9,458 bases of DNA from NCBI GenBank assembly GCA_003451715.1, contig DMJN01000051.1, positions 1-9,458 on the forward strand, read 5' to 3'. The translations under genes were made by a program, and so were the position numbers. The stretch's first letter is position 1; every line of letters starts with the position of its first letter. The DNA is from Gammaproteobacteria bacterium. Its GTDB lineage: Bacteria > Pseudomonadota > Gammaproteobacteria > Pseudomonadales > Pseudohongiellaceae. Below the pieces are notes generated by a model that saw nothing but the letters and a program-made list of their open reading frames with translations, did no database searches and had not been told where the DNA came from. Below, piece by piece: positions 1 through 6,402 of the stretch.

Positions 1-577
1 ATTTGTTTGACGACGGACAATCTGCATCGAGACCCAGATCCAGCGAGCCGCCATCATTAGCCAATGTCGTGCCACCGTCATAGACACCGGTGTAAAGGGC
101 ATCAGTGATTACGGCTTCGTGATCTGTACCTCGAATACCAATGGTGGCAAATTCGGTTTCTACGTTATAGGCGTCTAGATTCTGTTCGCCGATGCTACCG
201 GTAATGGTTCTGAAGCCACCCTCAATCAGACGCATGGTAGACACATCGCTGCCTGGATTGTCTGCATAGCTGTAGGCGACAATTTCGAATTCGGTGAGTT
301 CTTTGAGGGAGATAATCGCGGCGTCAGTCATACGAATCTGAGCAAACGATGCGGTGTCGGTTACGACAGTGTCACCAACGAAAATTTCCGAGCGACGGCT
401 TAGTGTCCTGGCACTGCCTGTTGTGTCACGAGCACTCACCGCACCACTGACAGCCACGACGCGGCCAGCAACTTCTTCATCCTGTTGAGCGTAGTTTCCA
501 GGCGAGTAGGTAGCCACACACAACAATAAGAAGTTGTAGCACAATCGTTCAATAAAATTTCGGTATCGGCGTTTCAT
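1..577 (-). CDS. FecR-domain secreted protein (3' end outside window)
   Basis: The reading frame starts at ATG 577 and is open for 192 codons to the window edge, so the C-terminus is missing. Residues 1-30 form a signal peptide: basic MKRRYR, a hydrophobic stretch around NFLLLCVATY, and a likely cleavage after NYA. The mature part matches the FecR fold. An SH3-like beta segment (GRVVAVSGAVSARD) is followed by a 'GDTVVTDTASFAQIRMTDAAIISL' type strand pattern (residues 69-91) and by the family's best-kept motif, TIGIRGTDHEAVI at 145-157, equivalent to the usual TPxxxxxVRGT. There is no TM helix after the signal peptide and no N-terminal anti-sigma helical domain, so this is probably a periplasmic or surface FecR-domain protein and not a sigma regulator like E. 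coli FecR. It lies 48 bases downstream of the barrel gene on the same strand and is probably co-transcribed with it. No strong Shine-Dalgarno is visible. Confidence 0.85.
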   Translation of the reverse strand, partial: MKRRYRNFIERLCYNFLLLCVATYSPGNYAQQDEEVAGRVVAVSGAVSARDTTGSARTLSRRSEIFVGDTVVTDTASFAQIRMTDAAIISLKELTEFEIVAYSYADNPGSDVSTMRLIEGGFRTITGSIGEQNLDAYNVETEFATIGIRGTDHEAVITDALYTGVYDGGTTLANDGGSLDLGLDADCPSSNK

Positions 578-625
578 AATTGTCGTTCAGCAATCTATGA
601 ACAGTTCTTTGAAAACTACCCAGCT

Positions 626-1984
626 CTAAAACTGGTATCTGAATCCTAACTGATACTTAAATCGCGAATAATCAAATAACTCGATGTTGCTCTCCTGATC
701 TGTATAAGCAGCTTCTGCGGTTACCATAAAACTTCTTCCTACCTGCCAGAACCAGCCGAGGGAAATTGTATCGGTATCATCGTCCCGCTCGGTATTGAAG
801 AACACAGGATGTTCACTGTCATGTTTTACATCCTGCACTGAGGCCCGTAGATAGGGTGTGTGTTGAGCATTCAGACGATACAGCAGGCTATAGGCAAGAC
901 CTGTGAAATCGCGTCTATTGTGTTCACCGGCACCCGAGTCTTCCGGGTCTTCATCGGCGTGATACAAATTCAGGGAATGAGTAAAGGCCCCGGCGATTTT
1001 CGTTAAACCAGCGGTAAACAACAATTGGTCTACGTCTCTCAGGTCACTGGTTGTGCTGCCATTGTAGTCCTCATAGCGAATCTGGGTGTAGGCGGCGGAC
1101 AAGCTCTGATACCAGCCGTTGTCGCCCGAGCGTTGCCAGGAAGAGTTCAGAGCCGTGGAATCCTGAAATCCATTCTGGTCCAGATTAACCTTGGTGGCGC
1201 TAATTCCATGGCGAAAACGATTGGTTTCATTACCCCATGCATAGGCAACTTCACCCCGCAGGCTATCGATATCAAATGCGTCTGTAGAAAAATTATCCAG
1301 ATGCATAAGATTCAAATTGACTTCCAGAGCGCGGTCACGAGTAAAGGGATAGTTGTAGGACATCTGCAGAGTTGTACTCTGATACTCATCATCTGTCTCC
1401 TGCCCATCCGGGTTTAATTCAATCTGCCCTATGAGTGGTGTATCGATCAACCCATTGCTGGTTGCGCTATTGATGTTATCGTCAGACCCTACAATAGATG
1501 ATAGGGTCCAACTGATATTTGCAGATTGAGTTTCGCGGCGGGATTCAATAAGTAGTAAAAACGCTTCGATATTCTGTTGCACATTCGGCGGGGGATTGGT
1601 CTCCAGAACCAGGTTGAAAAGATTCTCTGCAGCGGTCAGGTTGTTGGTTACAAAATAGGCTCTGGCCAATTCCAGACGAGCACGTTCTCGCAGTACTCCA
1701 TCCGGGGCAGTCGCGGCGACTCGCTCCAGGGCGAAGACGGCATCGTTGGGAGCAGCCGATTCGAGTGCCGCAAGACCGTAAAGAAAGTCAAACTCAGCAT
1801 CGCCTTCCCATTCATCACGGTTGGCTTCGCCCAGGTCGAAGGCTTGCTGAAATTACCCGGCATTGATTAATCTGTTCATCTCAGGGCTCGGCGAATCTTG
1901 TTCCGCTGCAAAGAGCTGAATTTGAATGCCCAAGGTCACAATTGCTACCAAGAGCAAACGGCACTTTAGCCAGTGCTTAGTCAT
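626..1984 (-). pseudogene. TPR plus outer-membrane barrel protein (DUF560/Slam-like), interrupted by an in-frame TAA
   Basis: The frame from ATG 1984 to TAG 628-626 is 452 codons long and carries one internal TAA at 1855-1853 (codon 44). Both sides are clearly one protein. Residues 1-27 are a signal peptide (MTKHWLKCRLLLVAIVTLG..., cleavage near LFAA). After 'MNRLINAG-stop-FQQAFDLGEANRDEW' come TPR-like helices, including EFDFLYGLAALESAAPNDAV and RARLELARAYF. From about residue 158 there is an amphipathic beta-barrel starting SSIVGSDDNINSATS, as in DUF560/Slam-type proteins, and ending in FRYQF, a typical outer-membrane C-terminus. The stop stands where Q would fit, so one C-to-T change (CAA to TAA) explains it. 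A longest-ORF caller would start at TTG 1669 (codon 106), but that residue is inside a TPR helix (LELARAYF) and would give a barrel with no signal peptide. Family members of this kind act in outer-membrane transport or lipoprotein display; the exact role here is unknown. Confidence 0.8.
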
Positions 1985-2090
1985 TGTAATGTCCACTTTT
2001 TGTTACAGATTGGACTTAGATCGCTGAAAATCAGCGGAACCTCAGAACTGGCGGTACATTTAGAGCAGCTCGCATTGTTTCAAAGGTACG

Positions 2091-2122
2091 CGTGGCCCCT
2101 ACTTTACACCTCATGGGCCACG
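2091..2122. repeat. Inverted repeat CGTGGCCC / GGGCCACG
   Basis: An 8-bp perfect G+C-rich inverted repeat (2091-2098 and 2115-2122) encloses a 16-base loop. It could fold in RNA from either strand or be a protein site. It has no T-tract on either strand, so it is not an evident intrinsic terminator. Confidence 0.55.
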
Positions 2123-2251
2123 TTTCAAACACAGCTTTCTCAGAGCTAATCAGATTTGTGACCTCCATCAATGAAAATAGTGAATAAATGAAGAGGAAAC
2201 GAGGCTGAAAAGTACCATTAATAGGCAAAATGTTATTCTCAGTACACTGGG

Positions 2252-2288
2252 CTGACTCTCCTATCTTTAATGTGCCATGTAGAGTCAG
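2252..2288. repeat. Inverted repeat CTGACTCT / AGAGTCAG
   Basis: An 8-bp perfect inverted repeat (2252-2259 and 2281-2288) has a 21-base A+T-rich spacer. The function is unknown. It may be a regulator site or part of a folded leader upstream of the 2404 gene. Confidence 0.5.
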
Positions 2289-2355
2289 ATTTGCAATCAT
2301 TCTCAACGCCGGCAGGCTGGACTGCCGTGCCTGTCTTGGCATATAGAGATCAATC

Positions 2356-2373
2356 CAGGCCGGTTTTGGCCTG
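2356..2373 (+). repeat. Hairpin CAGGCC-GGTTTT-GGCCTG upstream of the 2404 gene
   Basis: A 6-bp G+C-rich stem with a 6-base loop ends 30 bases before the start codon of the plus-strand barrel gene. If transcription starts upstream, it would lie in the 5' leader. It has no poly-T tail, so a terminator reading is not supported. Confidence 0.4.
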
Positions 2374-2403
2374 TTGTTAATCAACCCAGGTTAAACTTGT
2401 TTC

Positions 2404-3210
2404 ATGCCCATAGCTCATAATAGATTGATTTTACAGGGGAAATGCATTTCTATCCTGGTGTTAATATTCATTACTCACGGTGTGGATGGGCAGCAGCAAC
2501 CACCGCTGAATCATGCTTTAAGTATCGGTGCTTATTACGCAAAGGGAGATTACGGAGAGTTACTCGATACCACGATTCATTTTTTTCCGGTGACCTATAG
2601 CCTGGATAGGGGCAACTGGGGCTTCCAATTGATGGTTCCACAAATTCGCATCGAGGGGCTGGGTAATGTGCTGGTGAATATCGGCGGGCTTAACCGTGCA
2701 GTCACGGCGACACAGGTGAGCACATCCAGTGGAATTGGCGATTCCGTCGCCACGCTTGTCTATCGCTTCGACCCGATTAGCGCATCTGCTCCATTTGTGG
2801 AGCTGCGGCTCGATGCGAAGCTACCGACAGCCGATGAAGAGAAGGGACTGGGAACCGGTGAAGCCGATTACAGCATCCAGGCTGACCTGTCACAGTATTT
2901 CGGCACAGCGATGATTTTTGCCACGCTTGGATACAATTTTAGAGGAACTTCAAGGCTTTACGAAGGGCTACAGGATTCTGCATTCGCCCAGTTGGGCTTT
3001 GTTTACCCACTAAATCAGGGCTGGAGTTTCGGCACTTTTTACGATTACCGGGAAGCCGCTTCATCATTTACGCCGGAAACACACGACCTGGTGCCCTTTG
3101 TGAGCTGGCAGCTGAATGAGAAATGGACGTTTACTGCAATGACAGCATGGGGATTTACCGATGCCAGCGCGGATATAACAGCCCTGGGGCAACTCAGTTA
3201 TCGTTGGTGA
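2404..3210 (+). CDS. Outer-membrane beta-barrel, transporter of the MetA-pathway/phenol-degradation type
   Basis: A 268-residue protein with an N-terminal signal peptide (hydrophobic core ISILVLIFITHG, likely cleavage near VDG-QQQ) and then alternating amphipathic beta-strands to a C-terminal LSYRW, the aromatic ending expected for BAM-assembled barrels. The segment around residues 137-160 (LRLDAKLPTADEEKGLGTGE, then DYSIQADL) and the later GYNFRGTS match the conserved core of the Pfam 'MetA-pathway of phenol degradation' transporter family. That name reflects the family's first annotation, and the substrate here is unknown. Length is normal for the family. ATG 2404 is chosen because it gives a complete signal peptide, although no good Shine-Dalgarno precedes it. 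It is monocistronic by layout: the next gene converges on it. No convincing intrinsic terminator follows, only a run of seven T at 3300-3306 without a strong stem. Confidence 0.85.
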   Translation: MPIAHNRLILQGKCISILVLIFITHGVDGQQQPPLNHALSIGAYYAKGDYGELLDTTIHFFPVTYSLDRGNWGFQLMVPQIRIEGLGNVLVNIGGLNRAVTATQVSTSSGIGDSVATLVYRFDPISASAPFVELRLDAKLPTADEEKGLGTGEADYSIQADLSQYFGTAMIFATLGYNFRGTSRLYEGLQDSAFAQLGFVYPLNQGWSFGTFYDYREAASSFTPETHDLVPFVSWQLNEKWTFTAMTAWGFTDASADITALGQLSYRW

Positions 3211-3340
3211 ATGCCAGTCCGCCGATCACTTCCGGCAGTCTGGAGTGCTGGCCATGCGCGTCGCCTCTTCTGTGTGAGATGCCCTGGGTATAGCAGACAT
3301 TTTTTTCTACAGAGCGAAGCGATACTCGTCCTGACGGTCT

Positions 3341-4213
3341 CTAGGGACTTAGAGGTTTGATGCGGGGAGGAAGAATAGCTGCTCTTTGAATCGGACGATA
3401 GTGCTGTATGGGGGGGATTTCTGGTCGTTGAATACGTTCCGGCCGCTGCAATTGCGTGTCACTCTGAGGTGCAGCCGTTCCCGATGCCGGGCCTCCACCC
3501 TCTGCAGGGTCCGCTGTAGCTCCGGCTGAATTGGCTAGCAGGTAGCGACCCAGGGCATTCCAATCCAACTTAGCAGCCCGCTGATTCACTGTATCTTCGT
3601 TACTAGAATTCATTTCTCCGGAGATCGTCTGTGTTCCCTCTTCCGTCACAGTGTCTTCCATAGGATATGCGTTAGAGGGTAGTTCTGTATTGTTCCCATA
3701 AGGCTGTGTCATTGCTACCACTATGGGTCGGTCAGGGAGAGTAGTTTCCATAGTGAATGCGAGTGCGTTTCTGTCTAGCGAGCGTTGTAGTTCCTCACTG
3801 ATATCGATCGCTACCGAGTCTCTTGAGAATAAATCGCGGTCGGTAACCAGTACCGGTGAAGCAATGGGTGCTACACCGACAGGTATCCGCAGTTCAATAT
3901 CGAAATCCACAGAGGAGGCTATGCTTCTTGCAGATTGGGAAGGGGATGACAAAATTTCTATGTTTCCAACATCGTTGACACCCACGAAGGGTTTAAGGCC
4001 TGTACCGCCAAGCCCACTGCCACCGCCAGGAAGCAACGACCGCCCGGTGCCACCGATGCCACTCCCGTCATCTTCATCGCCGGATCGAACCACACCGGTG
4101 CTCGCCACATTAAGCAGTGCCAGAATCAACAGTGCCAGCAATCCCAAACCCAGACTCAGGATGTTCCTGGCCTGACTTTGCTGCAATTCGGACAAGTCGC
4201 TCAGTCGATTCAT
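3341..4213 (-). CDS. Membrane-anchored protein with GSGxGGTG repeats, function unknown
   Basis: A 290-residue protein that I cannot assign to a named family. Residues 1-18 are polar, residues about 19-37 form one strong membrane helix (ILSLGLGLLALLILALLNV), and the rest would lie outside the cytoplasm. Just after the helix comes an acidic DEDD stretch and two near-identical glycine motifs, GSGIGGTG (50-57) and GSGLGGTG (65-72). A possible small folded domain follows at about 75-170 (GVNDVGNIEIL, then DFDIELRIPVG), then a long low-complexity tail rich in T, S, N, A, P and Q. The C-terminus is Pro/Arg/Gln-rich (LQRPERIQRPEIPPIQHYRP...). Its ATG overlaps the TGA of the DUF6502 gene by ATGA, which indicates translational coupling. 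By memory only, SGIGGTG motifs recur in proteobacterial envelope proteins next to DUF6502 genes, so it may be a partner of that protein. Confidence 0.8.
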   Translation of the reverse strand: MNRLSDLSELQQSQARNILSLGLGLLALLILALLNVASTGVVRSGDEDDGSGIGGTGRSLLPGGGSGLGGTGLKPFVGVNDVGNIEILSSPSQSARSIASSVDFDIELRIPVGVAPIASPVLVTDRDLFSRDSVAIDISEELQRSLDRNALAFTMETTLPDRPIVVAMTQPYGNNTELPSNAYPMEDTVTEEGTQTISGEMNSSNEDTVNQRAAKLDWNALGRYLLANSAGATADPAEGGGPASGTAAPQSDTQLQRPERIQRPEIPPIQHYRPIQRAAILPPRIKPLSP

Positions 4214-5055
4214 TCCGATTCGTCGTTGCTGGAGCTATTGAAATTGAAGATGCCAAAGTTCATACGAAAGTTAGCCTCGGCCCTGTTCTTGTCTTTGTTC
4301 TGGCGCTGCAGTGCTTCCCTGTTCATCTGCATGAGCGCCTGCATTCCCAGTGAGTCGGCCAGTTCACCGAGTTCTTCGACGGATGACTCCGTAAGCTTGT
4401 CATAATAAACACTTCTATCGAAATAGGAAGGTTTCAGCCCGCGCAGATTATGGCTTGCCGCGTTAATATGATCCTGCGTATTCTTGCCGAAGAAGAATGC
4501 TTTCTCATCGAATCCCTTGGTTGGTGTAAATGCACCGGTATTGATTACCACGTGCTCGTTTTCCTCATGGGCTATTCCCAGTCTAATCCATTCATCCAGA
4601 ATGACTCGTGGGCGGATATCCTGTTTGCAGACCGTTTCTACCAGCGATTCGAAGGTGATCCCATCCGTCGCCGAGGTTCTCAAGGGAAGTGGCCTCGGTT
4701 TTCCCAACCCGTCCAGGTACTCGCTCGTACCCAACCAGTGGCCGATTATCTGAGCGCCGGCAGAAACCAATGGCGGCGCGGCTCGGTCCTCTCTGGTTTC
4801 GTCGCGTAAGCGCTTGACATCCTTCCGGTGCACACCGGTAAGCAGATGAATTCGGCTGTCGGACTGGCGTTTGTCATTCACCTTGAACTCGTGTTCTGCC
4901 ACTTCGACATAAGTGGATTTGAGCATCCTGATCAGCTGTGGGTAGGTCAGTTGATAGCTCAGCAATAGCTTGACCAGCGGACGTAGAATTCTCTCGATCG
5001 CTGTAACCAGGGCCGTCGGGGGGTTGCCAGTATTGGGATCCTGAGCGTCATGCAT
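4210..5055 (-). CDS. DUF6502-family protein, candidate DNA-binding regulator
   Basis: A 281-residue cytoplasmic protein when started at ATG 5055 (MHDAQDPNTG). The frame stays open upstream to 5232, but that extension crosses the divergent promoter, both 17-bp palindromes and the start of the hydrolase gene, so I reject it. Residues 18-50 (IERILRPLVKLLLSYQLTYPQLIRMLKSTY) and the segment DSRIHLLTGVHRKDVKRLR (66-84) resemble the DUF6502 pattern and look like a helix-turn-helix whose second helix is TGVHRKDV. A second winged-helix-like stretch runs about 133-171 (ITFESLVETVC, then VILDEWIRLGIAHEENEHVVI). The C-terminus is polar and Asn-rich. An AAGAAGG sequence at 5077-5071 could be the ribosome site, though its spacing of about 15 bases is long. 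It is first in an operon with the GSGxGGTG membrane protein. No function is established for the family; regulator is an inference from the HTH-like segments and the adjoining operators. Confidence 0.78.
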   Translation of the reverse strand: MHDAQDPNTGNPPTALVTAIERILRPLVKLLLSYQLTYPQLIRMLKSTYVEVAEHEFKVNDKRQSDSRIHLLTGVHRKDVKRLRDETREDRAAPPLVSAGAQIIGHWLGTSEYLDGLGKPRPLPLRTSATDGITFESLVETVCKQDIRPRVILDEWIRLGIAHEENEHVVINTGAFTPTKGFDEKAFFFGKNTQDHINAASHNLRGLKPSYFDRSVYYDKLTESSVEELGELADSLGMQALMQMNREALQRQNKDKNRAEANFRMNFGIFNFNSSSNDESE

Positions 5056-5077
5056 GGGTTTGCAGTATACCTTCTTG

Positions 5078-5094
5078 GTGGGAATTAATCCCAC
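5078..5094. promoter_or_regulatory. Operator-like palindrome, copy 1 (GTGGGAATTAATCCCAC)
   Basis: A 17-base imperfect palindrome with perfect 6-bp arms GTGGGA/TCCCAC. It differs from copy 2 at one base in 17. It lies 23 bases upstream of the DUF6502 start codon, so it would block that gene's promoter or early transcription. Centre-to-centre distance to copy 2 is 71 bp, close to seven helical turns, which would allow looping. Confidence 0.7.
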
Positions 5095-5143
5095 ACCCCC
5101 AGAAATTAGCCACTGTAGCAGTGGAATTAGTGGCCGATATATA

Positions 5144-5172
5144 TTGACGTGGGAATTATTCCCACTTAGTAT
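5144..5172 (+). promoter_or_regulatory. Sigma-70 promoter of the hydrolase gene
   Basis: TTGACG (5144-5149) and TAGTAT (5167-5172) are separated by exactly 17 bases. Transcription would start near 5179, giving a leader of about 40 bases with a good ribosome site. The spacer is almost wholly occupied by operator copy 2, so a bound protein would exclude RNA polymerase. Confidence 0.65.
5149..5165. promoter_or_regulatory. Operator-like palindrome, copy 2 (GTGGGAATTATTCCCAC)
   Basis: A perfect 17-base palindrome with 8-bp arms around a central T. It sits between the -35 and -10 boxes of the plus-strand promoter, touching the last base of the -35, the usual location for a repressor site. On the minus strand it is also just upstream of the A+T-rich ATATATAT at 5136-5143, a possible -10 region for the DUF6502 operon. 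Confidence 0.75.
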
Positions 5173-5206
5173 GGTTTTGGCAAGGACTGATCGTAGCCAA
5201 CTGATC

Positions 5207-5212
5207 AGGGGA
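5207..5212 (+). promoter_or_regulatory. Ribosome binding site of the hydrolase gene
   Basis: AGGGGA ends eight bases before ATG 5221. This fixes the hydrolase start and supports rejecting the upstream extension of the DUF6502 frame, which would overlap it. Confidence 0.7.
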
Positions 5213-5220
5213 TAATTTAG

Positions 5221-6171
5221 ATGGGAGCACAAGCGTCACACGGAGCTTCACAGCCTTCCACTCAAAATCCCATACCCGAGTTACACCTTTGTCGTCCAAA
5301 AGCATTCTATACTTTACCCTCCGGTTCCCGACTCGCTTACGATGAATACGGCACTTCCAGTGGCAGGCCCATCATCTATTTTCATGACGGCGGCAGCTCG
5401 CGACTGGAGTGCGCTTTCTTCCATGCCAGTGCCAGGCAATTGGGATTTCGCTTAATCGCAATAGACCGACCAGGGATTGGTTGTTCGGATTATTACTCCG
5501 TACTCACTCCAAGTCAGTTCTGTGATGATGTCATGCTGCTGATTAATCAACTCGGTATTACTGATTTCGGTGTCATGTCACTGGGAGCGGGTGGTATTTA
5601 TGCATTGAATCTGGCTCGAAACTATCCTGATCGGGTGAGTTTTAATCTAAGTCTGGCGGGCTTGCCGGGTAATGTATTTAACGAAGTCTCTGGCCAATCC
5701 TACGCTACGAGCTGCTGGAATGAATTCACGCCACCGCTGATCAAGCTGTTGGTGCGAATCAAGCAACGATTCTTCCCCGACGACCCAGAGCAGAGCATCG
5801 AAAGATTACAGCAGTATCTCAGTTTTACCGATCGCAAGGCTTTGTCTAATCCGAGGGTGTTGGAGATACTCGCCCTCGATCACGGCGAAGCTTTACGTCT
5901 CGGTAATCGAGGGGTAGCCCAGGATCTAGCGGTGTGTTTTCGGAAACTCGAATTCAGTTTAATGGATGTGACAATCCCAACCATGATCTGGCAGGGCTGT
6001 GCAGATCGCCTATCCAAGCGCTCCGATTGCGAGTACATGGCAGCCCACATGCCGAATGCAAACCTGTACCGGGTGCCCAATAGAGGACATTTCTTCTTTG
6101 TCCATTCAATGGATGAAGTGTTTGGCCGGCTGCACACCTTGAAACATCAGGAAACAGCGATCGCTGCTTGA
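5221..6171 (+). CDS. Alpha/beta-hydrolase-fold protein lacking the usual nucleophile serine
   Basis: A 316-residue cytoplasmic protein; I see no signal peptide. It aligns along its length with alpha/beta hydrolases: YDEYGTSSGRPIIYFHDGGSS (39-60) is the first core with the HG-type oxyanion loop, AIDRPGIGCSD (80-90) is the DRPGxGxSD strand/turn, GGIYALNLARNYPDRV (124-139) is the helix after the nucleophile elbow, WQGCADRLSK (257-266) contains the likely catalytic acid D262, and PNRGHFFFV (286-294) the catalytic H290. The elbow reads VMSLGAGG (118-125). The position normally held by Ser in GxSxGG is G122, and the only Ser is two residues earlier at 120. The acid and histidine remain but the nucleophile appears lost, which suggests a pseudo-enzyme (for example a ligand-binding or partner protein) or an unusual elbow. 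It is divergent from the DUF6502 operon and controlled by a promoter with an embedded operator. Confidence 0.85.
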   Translation: MGAQASHGASQPSTQNPIPELHLCRPKAFYTLPSGSRLAYDEYGTSSGRPIIYFHDGGSSRLECAFFHASARQLGFRLIAIDRPGIGCSDYYSVLTPSQFCDDVMLLINQLGITDFGVMSLGAGGIYALNLARNYPDRVSFNLSLAGLPGNVFNEVSGQSYATSCWNEFTPPLIKLLVRIKQRFFPDDPEQSIERLQQYLSFTDRKALSNPRVLEILALDHGEALRLGNRGVAQDLAVCFRKLEFSLMDVTIPTMIWQGCADRLSKRSDCEYMAAHMPNANLYRVPNRGHFFFVHSMDEVFGRLHTLKHQETAIAA

Positions 6172-6207
6172 TCTTAAGGCACCTCTGAACAAACACATGA
6201 CTGCTCT

Positions 6208-6303
6208 GGCCTACAGCCAATTCTGCTATCAAGGCGCACTGGCGCAGTAATGTGTCGACCTTCCAAGTCAGTGCAACGCCGAGAGCAGGATTGGCTGTAG
6301 GCC
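6208..6303. repeat. Left internal hairpin arm of the MITE
   Basis: GGCCTACAGCCAAT (6208-6221) is perfectly complementary to ATTGGCTGTAGGCC (6290-6303), and pairing continues inward with CTGCT/AGCAG after one mismatch. A second nested stem, GGCGCACTG (6233-6241) with CAGTGCAACGCC (6269-6280), pairs with a 3-base bulge. RNA or single-stranded DNA would form one long hairpin. Confidence 0.7.
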
Positions 6304-6315
6304 CCTTTGGACAGG

Positions 6316-6402
6316 GTCTGTCGTGCCCTGCCGCGTTGTTGGAGTGTGCCAAGGACGATGCCATTACCTGCGCACAACGCCTAGCGGTAGAGCACGACAG
6401 AC
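6316..6402. repeat. Right internal hairpin arm of the MITE
   Basis: GTCTGTCGTGC (6316-6326) is complementary to GCACGACAGAC (6392-6402). Nested inside, GCGTTGT (6333-6339) pairs with ACAACGC (6374-6380). With the left arm this gives a two-arm structure closed by the terminal repeats. Confidence 0.7.

Larger units (their letters stand above)
1985..2403. other. Divergent intergenic region with several short perfect inverted repeats
   Basis: This 419-base spacer separates the minus-strand barrel gene from the plus-strand barrel gene and must hold both promoters. I see no promoter that I would defend. Perfect inverted repeats are at 2022-2027/2031-2036, 2091-2098/2115-2122, 2252-2259/2281-2288, 2310-2315/2322-2327 and 2356-2361/2368-2373. 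A 117-codon minus-strand frame (2384-2031) is open here, but it starts at TTG, has no recognisable domain and threads through all these repeats, so I do not call it a gene. Confidence 0.6.

Noticed and set aside
626..1669. Barrel gene called from TTG 1669 as an intact gene
   Set aside because: The TTG lies inside a TPR helix, and the upstream frame encodes more TPR and, beyond one stop, a signal peptide. The true gene starts at 1984.
1648..1863. 71-codon minus-strand frame overlapping the interrupted barrel gene
   Set aside because: It is the shadow of the TPR-coding frame in another phase. The frame with TPR motifs is the one containing the TAA.
2031..2384. 117-codon minus-strand frame in the divergent spacer, containing MPRQARQ after 14 residues
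   Set aside because: MPRQAR recalls the start of IS200-like/REP-associated transposases, but the similarity stops after about eight residues, none of the catalytic motifs follow, the start is TTG, and the frame runs through several inverted repeats.
3211..3340. Intrinsic terminator between the convergent genes at 3210 and 3341
   Set aside because: Seven T at 3300-3306 are not preceded by a stem of more than about four pairs on the plus strand, and nothing fits on the minus strand.
5056..5232. Upstream extension of the DUF6502 frame by 59 residues
   Set aside because: It would overlap the hydrolase start and its ribosome site and would translate through both palindromes and the promoter. ATG 5055 fits the family better.
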